NCBI GenBank assembly: GCA_038501625.1
Contig: JAZAYU010000875.1
Span: 62,001-126,000, forward strand
Source: Corbicula japonica
Lineage: Eukaryota; Mollusca; Bivalvia; Venerida; Cyrenidae
Length of the DNA: 64,000 nt
Direction: 5' to 3'
Shown: positions 43,061 to 55,000 of the stretch, one piece after another
Layout: the number at the start of each line of letters is the position of its first letter
Numbering within the stretch: the first letter of the stretch is position 1
The notes under the pieces: model-generated
What the model saw: only the letters and a program-made list of their open reading frames with translations
Told to the model about the DNA's origin: nothing
The model's database searches: none
Translations under genes and position numbers: made by a program

Positions 43061-43929
43061 GGGTATCTTTTCTTTTGTTTAAGAGTTTTTATGATTGGTA
43101 ATAAATAAATAAGAGCATTATTTTGTCTGGATTGATCATCGTAACATAAATATATTTGTTGTAGAAGCATCATTCGTGGAATAAAATTCAAGGATTCAGA
43201 TGCCGGCTTCCAATAAAGATGGAAATATTTATATTACAATATGGTTGCATATCCTATTTATATTACTTAGGTTTGACAGTTTGTAATTTTGGCGTAAAAG
43301 CCCAAAAGCTTAATTAAACATAATAAATGTTTTGCAAAGATTTGTTTCTAATTGACGGCTTTTGTTTCTATAACGTGTCGTTATGTGGAGTCGTTTAGTG
43401 TTTAACGTGAGAAATAATGTTTTGACATTTTTTGGTAAAAGAAACTTGGTTGTTTTATAAAATTATTATCAAAAATATCATGACGCTGATGTATTATTAT
43501 TAATTCAACGAGAAAATATATTTCTCAAAAATAATTTTATGATAATGAAGAAAGTTGTAGGTACATATTCCCTATTACGTTAATACAGCGAGCAATCATT
43601 TTTCCCGTAGAGCAGTCACGTGACTGGACAGGGGAGGTAACCAAAAATTCATTGAATTATTGGAAAGGCTTATATACAAATATTCTGATTATAATATCTT
43701 GCACCATCACAAATTCATATACAAATACATGAAATGGTACGGTCAGCTTAATAAAAACAAACTTCATAAAAACATATTGTACCACACCATTTTGAAAGAA
43801 GTATCTCATTTTCTCCAGGCATTTTATAGGCCTATTTGATGTATGTTTTGATTTCTAATAAAATAATAATTGCAATGATGAAACATTAACTATAAGGACA
43901 AAAAAAATAAAGCCGCAAGCTAGGGACTT
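43061..43929. other. 3' flank of the receptor phosphatase gene
   Basis: No further exon was recognised after the stop at 43930. AT-rich; AATAAA-like sequence on the minus strand occurs at several places. Confidence 0.35.
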
Positions 43930-46900
43930 TTAGAGGGTAAAATTTGAATATGTTTCGTTCTGTTGTATGTATGCGAGCACTGCTTCGTAACAGAACTGGT
44001 ACTGCTCCTGAAAATATATATATAATGACTTAAAGCTAAGGCAATGAACGCACATACGAGTAATTATTTGTCCGGTGTAAATTTACATTTTTATTATAAA
44101 ATTGCTCGAATAAATTAAATTTACAGATAATCACGTTTTGTCTTCAACAATGTGTATAAAACATTTAGCATAATGGCGGATGTTGAAAGTGCTTTAGTCA
44201 TAAATAGTTAAAACAGCTGTCGAACTATTTACTCCTAGCTACGTATAATGATAATCTTTCTATCACTTTGAAACAAGCCCTGAACGGAGTAAGGGTATTG
44301 TTTTGTGTATATATTTTATAATGTTTATGTTTTGTAAATACTGAGAAAATTTAAATACACTTGGAAACTTAGAAACTTTCATAAATATCCTATTTACGTA
44401 CAACACTCGGTATGATTTGTTCCCTGGCATTTCTCATATCCTCAATTACATGTGATATAGCTACATCTTGTTCTATCTTCATACGATCTATAACCGCAGA
44501 TACCACACAAAACAGACCACTCTTCTCCGCACCATTCCTAGAAAATGAGCATTGAAATTGTTTAAGTAACAATAGGTTATGGTAAAATTTAAAAGCGGTC
44601 TTAGTGACTGTTGTGAAATTACATAACATTATACTTTTAAAGTTAAAATGTGGTCTTTTTCGGTACGCGAACGCTTACTTCGTTTACTCAGTTCACGATG
44701 TGGATGTTCCAACAGCCATTACAAACGGCTGTGTTATCACAAAGTCTTCACACTATATTGGAAAATTGAGAATATTTAACAGTGTCAATAAATTATGGAG
44801 TTTGCTGGAACATGAAAAACTGGATTTTACAGCGGATATTTTAAAATATCTAAACAGACATATTTCACTCCACGACGAACGCAAACTATTTTTAAAATCT
44901 TTATGTAAATTAATAACGTCAAATTAAAACCTAAGCTGAAGATTATAAAACTGAAAGCCAGTCTCAAATCTCAAGCGTCTGATTCGGTAAAATGGAGACA
45001 TGTTTTCATTTTAGCCAATAAGATCTTTGAGATTTAAGTCTGGTTTCAATTCTCCGTTTTATAATCTTGGGGCCTGGAGACATTGTAAGAAAGCCCATAG
45101 AGTATCTATCCATTTCGCTAAAGAATGTCACTATGTTTCTTATGTGATGTATGTTTGTGTCTTTCTGAATAAGAGAACCTGTAGAAACAAGCCAGACGTT
45201 GGTGCATCCTAGTACATGGTTTCAATCCCCAGTGGCGAGATTCTTCGCAACTGACCGCTTCAAGTCGGTTACCCCTCGGGTTCTCATTTTTTCATGTAAA
45301 TTGATGAACTCATGCTTCCTTTTTAGCAAGTAATAACGGACCTACTCATACTCATTTAAAACTAAAACTTCATTTTTTTCTGAAGGGAACAAGGTTAATT
45401 TGTTTATATGATAGATTTAGATATATGATTCTTGTATGACATGGTTCTATTTGAGACATTAGATTTGGGTATAAATATGTCAGTGTCAAAAAGGAGTACT
45501 TTCTAACAATACACCAAAACATAAAGTTGACATTAAGTATTCTGCGGTGTGGAAAGCAATATTCTCACATGCAATGCACTAGGATTTTCTTATTCCCTGT
45601 GCGTTGTTGCCAGGTCTGAACCAGATCCATTAGCGTTAATATTGCTTGTGGAGAATTAGGAAGACTTTTCCCAGGTGTCCAGCCACCACACTGCATCAAC
45701 TTGATACACCTCCTCTGAAAGACAACGATTATAGGTGAACAGTGAAGCACATCTTTCAAGTTGAAAATAGCTTGGTCGGATAATATTGTAAGCTTTGGGA
45801 TTTTTTTTGAAAAATAATAACGATGGGTGGTATATCTTTAGGCATGATCTATTTGCAGGACAGACAAGAATAGAAGGTGCTGAGAGCAACGTCTCGATTG
45901 ATGGCATATATGTCCATGATAAATAATTAGAAATGCAATGCCCTTTCTCAGTCATAGTAACTGTTAACAGACACGTCATTCTTTGATGTAAATATTGTCA
46001 GTTTTCTTTTTTATGGTGCCTGTTCGTTTCCAAGGAGGCCCGTGGGTACTTCATTTAATTGATTTTGTTGTGGCCTTTTGTCACGGAGGTCATAAAAAAT
46101 TTGTTCTTTCTCTCAGTTCATCATGTCATCTTTTCTTAAATACTGGGCGTGTCTTTACAGTCGCCACAAAGGACACGTCTTTTTGTATTGTTCATAATTA
46201 ACAGACAAATTACCTCAGCATTTGATTCAGCAGTCATTGAAACAACAACATGATTATCTTCAGCCATAATGTTATCGGTTGACACATCAATTCCGCTAAA
46301 ACTACATGTCTTTTCCGCTTCTGGCCAGAAGATTTCGCCCTCCTAGAAAGTACAAGAGCATTATGCTAATGCTTATCACAAGTCTTAATGATTAAAACAT
46401 ATCTTACGAATCGTCACCAATTGTTAAAGTCAATGTTTACAACTTATTTTAACAAGTTATCAGAGAATACAGGAAATCTGAAACTAGCAAGGATATAGAT
46501 AATTTCTATCATATCGCATCTGTTTGAAATGTTATTAATTACAACTTGATGAAATTAGCCTTTATGATTACAGCAATTTATGCATGATTTCAATCTGTGA
46601 TTATATTTTTGAAGTATTATTGTAGTTACTTTTACCCCTGATAAATAAATGTTCATCGTGATAGGTCGTTGGTGAGCGGGTGATATGTAATGGCTGTTTA
46701 CTGAATTCAGGCTTACAACTACAGACTTATGATCCAGTGCATTGACATGTTCGAGATGATCAACTCTGAACACGCTAGTTGGTTATTATTTTACCAACTT
46801 GAAAGATTCTTCGTGTGACATTTTTTATCTGCATGGCTAAGCAACGATTTTTTATTCTATAGCATACATAAATTTCTTGGGGTTCTACTTTATGTTTACA

Positions 46901-49032
46901 AGTGTATTTGGTGTTTTGTGCGAAATAAATTATGTCCGCTGGTACCTCATTTGCAAATAGAATTCATCAGCCGGCTCACTCTCTTACACTATTTGCTCAT
47001 TACATTCACCTCTGTTATAGGCTTGTACTACTTTAAACTACTTTTACTTTAACTCAAAGAAATAAGTCCACCAATTACATTTACAATAGCCTGGGTATTT
47101 TGCGGTTTTAATGAAAGATACTGAATATTTCTGTGTTTTACCGCAAGCTTTCATAATTATGACTGTATGAAATAAGGCTGTCGATTTTGGTAAAAAATGT
47201 TGACATTGAGCCCTTCGCAATGATGTGAAGTGAGTGTAAGTAACGATAACTCTGCGAAAGAGATTGCAACCGGCTCAGTAATCATAAAATAAACTTAATT
47301 CGCGGTGTTTCCCGGTATGTAATAGGTTGAGTTTTAATATGTGTATAATTATAGCTTCCTTTGGTACATTCTACGTCAGTTGTATCTTTCTGCAAGATAT
47401 CTTGCAGGATTCAGTATAAGAATTTTTCACAAGTGCGAAATATCGGAAATGTAAATCAGTCCTGACGGAACGGCTTTAGAGAATAAGAGGCAGTACCTAT
47501 CCGGTATGCAGGAATACATATTCTATAAATTGTAGTAATCTTTATACAATTTTTTGTAAAGCGAAACAATATTCTGTTCAGCAAACGACTTTATATGTAC
47601 AAATTTCTCCAATCATATGTCATTAAATTACGACCGTCGCTTATCTCATGCATCAATTTATATGCGTTGACAATTGTAAAGTGACACGTTGTTCTGGAGA
47701 AAAGTTTGAGGAAATGCACTTAAAACTATGCTAGCACATTCAATACTCCCGTTAATTTAAATAGTTATAATAATTATAATCATTAAATCTGTTCTAAATC
47801 TGACAAGATTTTGATTTATCAAAATTTCTTTGGCGAGTTTATGATTTTTTTATTTGTTCCGTAAGTTATTTATTGATGAAACGTTCTCTACATGCCTGCA
47901 TTTCTGATTCATGGTTCATCATAACAATGGAGTGTACACTGTGTTTCCACACCAGCTTCCAGAAGTCTTCTTTAGTGTTCTCTAACGGTGTCTGGGTAAT
48001 GATAAACGCTCTATTGTCTTTGTAACTCTGAAACACAGCTTACATGGATCACCATTTGTCTTCATATTTTAGATAAACACAGTTCGATCGATGCAAATCA
48101 TAAATATTAACAAGTTAAATTATTCCCCCGATGAACATAATTATGCTATGATCTGCTATTGCAAATTATGACAAGAATACATTCTCGAAAACAATACAAT
48201 ACAATGGAACAGGCAGTGACTTACTGGTAGGAAAACTGCGTTTATATATTCGTCGACTCGAGACTTTTCAACTGACAAGCATGGCATGAACTCCTCAACT
48301 GAAGAAGAGAGGGGCAGATTATAAATGTAACATGTTGCATTGTATTTTGTTTTATAACTTGCATATTTCATTATCTCCTGCTCCTTAATGACAAATTATG
48401 GTAACGTTCTGTTGCAACCGATCAGTGCAGTATCAAATTCTTTTCTCTTGTGATAATAAGCCGCTGTTCATGGACCAATTAGGAAGGATTAAAATTAAGT
48501 CGACATGTAGACTTATACACGTTTCTCACGTTTACTCAGAGTCTGCAATATTGTAATATTTGTTCCATGTTTACCATTTCATCAATTGTTTGTTGTTTTT
48601 TTCTCTCACTGATCATTTAGGTTTCTTTGGTAGAAGTGATTGGCTACTGTTAACCAAGATATACCATTGACTTGTTGTTACATTTTTTGAGATTAAGAAG
48701 GCAATGATTAGATCGTGACAAATTTATCATATATCGGCATTTCAAAAAAGGGATAGGCATAGAATATATTTAAACTGGTATGTTATATGGAAAAAAACAT
48801 TTATCGTTATTTGAAATGTCATATTAACAAACAGTATTTTGAAACAAAGTATTAATCAGCAGAAAACAAATCAAACATTACTTGTTATCTCTCTCTTTTT
48901 CTAACATTTTCATTTGTTGAATTTGTGCTTACCTGGTAGAATATTTGAATATCTATTCTTGTTTCTATTTCTGACAAGCTTGGCAGATATATACTGATCT
49001 TCATGGGTAACAGGTGAAAGTTTCTTTAACAT
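43930..49032 (-). CDS. Phosphatase D2 domain, degenerate active site (seven exons)
   Basis: Begins HEDQYISAKLVRNRNKNRYS, then SRVDEYINAVFLP, YKDNRAFIITQTPLENTKED and FWKLVWKHSVHSIVMMNHES, then IFWPEAEKT. In place of the WPD loop it has GGWTPGKSLPNS, and the signature loop reads VHCMNGAEKSG: the Cys is kept but the essential Arg is Lys. The end is EQYQFCYEAVLAYIQQNETY and a TAA at 43930-43932. Such D2 domains are usually regulatory. The exon at 48027-47896 ends CAG|GCATGT, a GC donor. Confidence 0.9.
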
Positions 49033-52000
49033 CTTAAATGAAAAAGGAAATTTATTTCGTGATTCCATACTTTAAACCCTATCCAAGCTTGTTCAAGTAT
49101 TTGTAAATATTATCTCAACAATTTTTATTAATCACAAAATGTATGCAAGTATTTTGCATTAAATTTTAGGCAAAGAAATTTTACTTTTTTAACAAAACTG
49201 GATTTTGAATTTCACGCACAAATAACATATTCTATTTTTTCCACTATGTCAATATAACTATTTTAGTTTATTGTCTAAATATTTAGCAATCTATTGTTTT
49301 AAAAATAGGTTATAGAATTGTAAAGTTCGTCGTTTCTTTTGTTTATAAATGAGATTTCTATTAACTGCATACGCATAAGTAGTCAAAATTAAGAAATTTC
49401 GAAATCGTACCTCAAACTTCCTGTCGAGTTTTCTTATCCCAGTTTCTCTGTCAATCTCAAGCAGATTTTGGTAAATTTCTGGGAGTTTTGAGGATGGTAG
49501 TGCAGATGTTGATAGCATCAGTGTCTCCACTAACGCATGGTGTATAAACACATACTGTTCCTAGAAGGATTATATGGACAAAATATAAAAAAAAATAGTA
49601 TTTCATGCAATGAAAAGCTCTTTTAGATTTTTGAAAAAAAATCCTATATAAATAGAGATATTTTTAGAGAAATTAATATAAATGTAAAATATGTTTGGTT
49701 TGATAAAGATTTCAAGCAAGCAATAGTTACCGTAATACCGAATAAGAAAAATGTCTTCCATTCAGTATTTAATTCAAATATTAAGTAATAGGAAGGACTG
49801 TTAATAATAAACAAGCTTAATATGAAAGGATTTCGGAGGTTTCAAGGTTAAGTCAATGGCAGACGAACATTCTTGTAATACAAATTACAAAGTCTTTATA
49901 ACCGACAATGGGAAACAATTACCAAAGTCTGGACAAGGTTTACTCTCTGCTTTCGCAGAGCCATCACTGTACCAACAACATCAACATATCCAGTTTCCTT
50001 CGCCTGTTTGGTCAAAAAGTCAAGCGCTATAAACGTCCCAGTCCTTCCAACGCCAGCACTGTATTGGAAAATAAAATGAAACGGAAAACCAAATGTTTTG
50101 TTGTAAATCAATTAACTACTTCGATGAATGGCTTGGTAAGAGTCCATGGATGCCAGAAATCAAAAGAAATAAAAAAAACTTCGTTGTTAACCTATGTTTT
50201 AAAAGTTTTAAAATTTTATCTTCAAGTAATGGTAGTTTAAACTTGAAACATTACATAAAAATTTAATGTGTTTATAATAAGTTTTAGAAAAAGTGAAATG
50301 TGCATATCAGGCATAGCCACACTCACAAAACACAGCCTCCCCACGCAGCTAAAAAGAAGAGAGGAAAAAAGATCATGTATGTCTAATTCAAATAAGACAC
50401 CACAAACCAATTAACGAAAAAGAGAACCCTTGGGATTACCGCCTTGAAACGGTAAGTGGTAAAATAATATGCCACTGGGGGGTTTAAACCAGGTTATAGG
50501 GTGCACCAACGTCACGCTTGCCCCAACACACAAGTACAAGTTGTCTTGGTGAAATTACTCCAACCCACCCATCAGCTCAACAATTTTGAATGCAAAAGCA
50601 CACAAACATATAAAACAAAAGAAGCTAATAGCATTGAAAAGCAAAAGGCGGGTTCTCAATGATCTTATCGAGACCAGTCCTCCTGGAGTCAAATCAGCAA
50701 GAACACGATTACTAGGATAAAAGAAACAAATCGAGCTTCTAGGTTCTTATACAAGATTTCCCCATAAACCTTCCTAAACTCGTAAACCCTGCCACCGTCG
50801 TGCAACCAAAGAGGTAAGCATAATGATCAACTGTAGATGGGTTAATCACCAGGCCTGCAGTGCACATTAGAATATCATGTTGGTAACCTTTTTTGAATTT
50901 ACAGATGGATTTTACGAATAACTTGGAGAAATCAATATTGTCTTTTATCTTCTTAAGTTTATAAATTAAATCTCCATAACAGCCGGCTGCTAAACTTGTT
51001 GCAATAGTGTTTTTAAACTGCACCTGTATTTTTGAAAAAAATATGTATATCAGGAATGGCTACATCCAGCAGACACAGCCTCCCCACACAGCCAAAAGGT
51101 AGAGAGGAAAATAGAGCACGGTTTTACAACAATCAGTTTCAAAATGAACGCCACAAACAATTAACGAAAGTTAGAACCCGAGGGGTTACCGCCTTGGAAC
51201 GGTCAGTGGCCAAAAAATTGCCACTGGGGGTTTAAACCAGGTCCTGGGGTGCACCAACCTCACACTTGCCCCAACAGAATTAAATCTGGGTATCGGCGAT
51301 AAAACTTGCAAAAGTGTTATCTTAATTTGTGATACTAATTACATTGCTTTAAGAAAGCTCACAAATGCAAATGCCTGTTTTCCGAAGAGAATTGTTCTTC
51401 CGCTGTGTTAGAATTCATCGAAATAATGAGACACTACGACAAACACTGATAATCGTTGTTAATAAATTTGGTTAATATTTTAGGAGTTGTTTTATTGCTT
51501 CTATGAAACAAAACGCTAAAATTAAAATAAATTATATGCGAAGAGAGGCAAATAACACTTATATTAAACAATCACCGATACCTGCAGTGTACTAAAACGG
51601 GTCCTTTGCTATTCGATCGAGAATTTATCACTTTGTTTCTAAATTGTACGAGTGAAGACGCGTATTTGGGAACACCTTTGTCTGGCCAAGCAGTGTAGTG
51701 GAACTGTTTCACTATTCTCGCTTTGTGGCCACCCTGAGAAATATATACATACGAATATAAACATAAAATTCATAAATTTAAAAGAAATTATAGATTTCCT
51801 CAGGCGAAATCTAATTTAATAAAATTTACACAAAGATCAGATGATGCATTTCGAAATATTTTGTTCCTTGGGATTTAAATATTGATATACTTTGACAACA
51901 TGAAGCAACTCTACTGTTACTTATTTAAATCCAGCTGATATATGTAGGCTCTTTTCAGAGCTAAAAGTATATATATATCACGAGTATTAAATATTGACAT

Positions 52001-55000
52001 TTTTGCCTTTTCAAGTCTGGCTTGCTCGAATGCATTGAAAACAAAAATTCTGTATGTAGATCAGCTTTAACTTAGCAGTATAAACGTACAACTTTTATTT
52101 CAAATATAAGACGCAATAATGACGTTAAAACTCAAATAAAACCTTTTTAATCTTCAAAGTCCTTATTGCAAAATCGGAGTAAAGGTCAGTAGTTTCAAGA
52201 GAAACGTGTATGCTGCCATATTCTATGCTTCCAGAGTCTGGCCAGTATTGTTCACATTTCGACTGGAAACAAAATAACAACCACAGATCACGTTTTATTC
52301 AATCATACTCTATGATAGCAAAACCTTGTGTTTATACAACTTTCGGTGTTCTAAACATACGACAGAAAAGAAAAGTTAATAGCTATGCAAAAAGCATACC
52401 AATTAATGTTTATTATCGTTGCAGTTAAACGATAACGCTAGGCATATAATATTATTCTCAATAACTTTGAAACCTGAACAGTTTAAACTCGATATTATTG
52501 CATTTGTTTACCTTATCTTGTTCAATAACTTTTGTCAGCATAACAATTTTGCTGCTCTCTGTTTGCCATATCATCTTCCAGAAGTCTACCAATATTTCAT
52601 GTGTAGGACCTTAAGCATATTAGAAATAGATAACTATTACTAAGGTTCCATTCAATAAAATTATTTTCGTTTGGGATATACATATTTGTGCTGGTGTTTA
52701 GTGAAGTAAATACGGCTTTATGTTTATCACGGTAATGTTGTGCTTGGTGACTTGGCGGGAGAATACACGAGAATTTCGAGGTGTAAAGGATAAGGCAATA
52801 ATGTTTCTGTATCTCCACTGTAGGTTTTCATATTTGACAGTCATGACCCACCCACCCACCCGTCGGGTCTGCTATTGTTGAAGTTTCTATGTTATTGAAC
52901 TTCAACAATAGTAGTCGCCGTTTTTAAGGACATGACCAGATTTAGATCTTAATAAGAAATGTTAAAACAACGTGCATTTTAAAATGTTAAAAAGTGTTAA
53001 GAATATTATACACGTTTATTGATGATGCTTTATTTTCAAATGTTTAAATTTAAGAATATTATGCATGTTTATTATGGATGCTTCATTTTAACATGTTTAA
53101 AATTGTTGTAATATTATTAGTAATTTTGACTGTCTTACTACATCTATGACTGGCGACGATACAGACGAAGTTAGAACATTAGGTATAAAAGGGAGGTAAC
53201 TCGTTGGCGAACTCCCAATACAATATACTTTTTAAAAGGAGGTAACTATTTGGTGAATTCCCAAAATTTTTGACAATAGACTTTTCGATGGAGGTAACTC
53301 GATCGGTAGCGAACTCCCAGCTTTGTGGATTACATACTTCTTAAAGGGACGTAACTCGTTGGCGAATTCCCTATGTAATTTGATTTTTTTAATTGTAGTA
53401 TTTTATAGCGCACATTTCCAGAAAAAGCGGCTTTAATTTTATGTATATAAGTACTGGCAAATACGAAACCTTATTCCTAAATATGGTGTTGTTGTTGATT
53501 ATGTGATGTATAGAACATTACAAAATAATTGATTTACTCACTCTAACAGAGTGAGCAGGTTTAAATAAGCCTTATTTCACATAATAATAGAAAAATAGAA
53601 ATCATGAGTATCGGTATCACAAAACGTTTTGCAAGTTATAACGCCGATAGCCAGAATTATTTTTTTTAAAATACGGCATTTGTTTAAAATCTCCACCTCA
53701 ATAGAATATTTCTCGTTACTTACGAGGATTTATATTATATATTAAGGAGAATAAAGGACAGTATTGATTTCTCGACGTTATTCGCAAAAGAACTTCGGAA
53801 ATTCAAACAGACAGGTTAAAATAAAAAAAAAAAATATTCTTTAGCACTTTACAACGCTTCTATAATTGATAGCTTTCATTACCTTTTGTTTGCCTGAAAA
53901 CAGTGATAGGGGTTAAGCAGTTTAGCAGTTTATAAAAGGTTTTCAGCGAAATCATGTATAAAAACCTAGATCCTCAATCTGTTTCTATTATTCCTGCCAT
54001 GATTATTCCTGCCATTTAGGGCACCTGTAGTCAAGAGCATGATGCTCTTGACTACAGGTGCCCTAAATACAATAAGTTCACTGGACATTGCTATTAGTTT
54101 CATATGTTTTACACGCTCGTATGCCTTTGTATGTAACATTGTCGAGTTGGGGTTGATTGGAGCTAATTCACCAATACTACCTTTACTTGTGTGTTCATAT
54201 GAGAACCTGTTGGAGCAAGTGTGAGGTTGGTGCACCCTTGAACCAGGTTTTAACCCCAGTAGCAAATTGTTTTGCAACAGAACGTTTCAAGGCGGTCATG
54301 TTCCTTTTTTCGTTATTTGTTTGTCGAGTCTTTTTAGAAATTTCTTTTGACTTTGTGTATTCTGAATGCAGAAATTTCTGATATACATATTCCACATGTT
54401 TTCACGGTAATGTATATAACAAAATGTGAAATATGCATATCAGGAATTGCCACATTCAGAAAAAACAGCCTCCCCACACAGTCAATGCTAATACTCATTG
54501 AGCACTTTTAATTTAATATAATTTATAATAAAATATTCACTCAAAATCAACCTTATTTCAAGCGTTAGATCAGCAATTTACAGAAAAAAAGAGTAAAATA
54601 TATTTACGGACCTTGTGATGCAATATAAGCCCTCTGTTCTTCGAATCCCTGCAAGAAATATTGAACGTTCTCAAAAACATTTCAAAAGCATTACATGTAT
54701 TCTCGATGGAGCGCGGGAAATAAAGTGTATGGATAGGGTTCTATATCTTCTAGTTTAACCGCCATGCGACATACCAATACGACGAACAACCAGGTTTTAC
54801 TCACCTGTCTTAACGAATAGGACAAATCGAAAGTCCCGCAAATTCAGGTCACTTAAATCGAGTAAACGGAACATACTCGATACAATTTCATTCTTGAAAT
54901 TAAAAGATATGAAAATTGGGTGCATAATAAGTTTGTTGAATAACAGAATGATAACTAACTGTTTAAAAGTTGTGTATATAGGTGTAAACTTGAAACTTGA

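Noticed and set aside
44604..44927. A nested plus-strand gene in a phosphatase intron
   Set aside because: No domain, no splice structure and no supporting copy; kept only as a low-confidence open frame.
50739..51023. An additional exon of the receptor phosphatase
   Set aside because: No phosphatase motif, no fitting donor or phase, and a second copy lies outside the gene at 42.7 kb.
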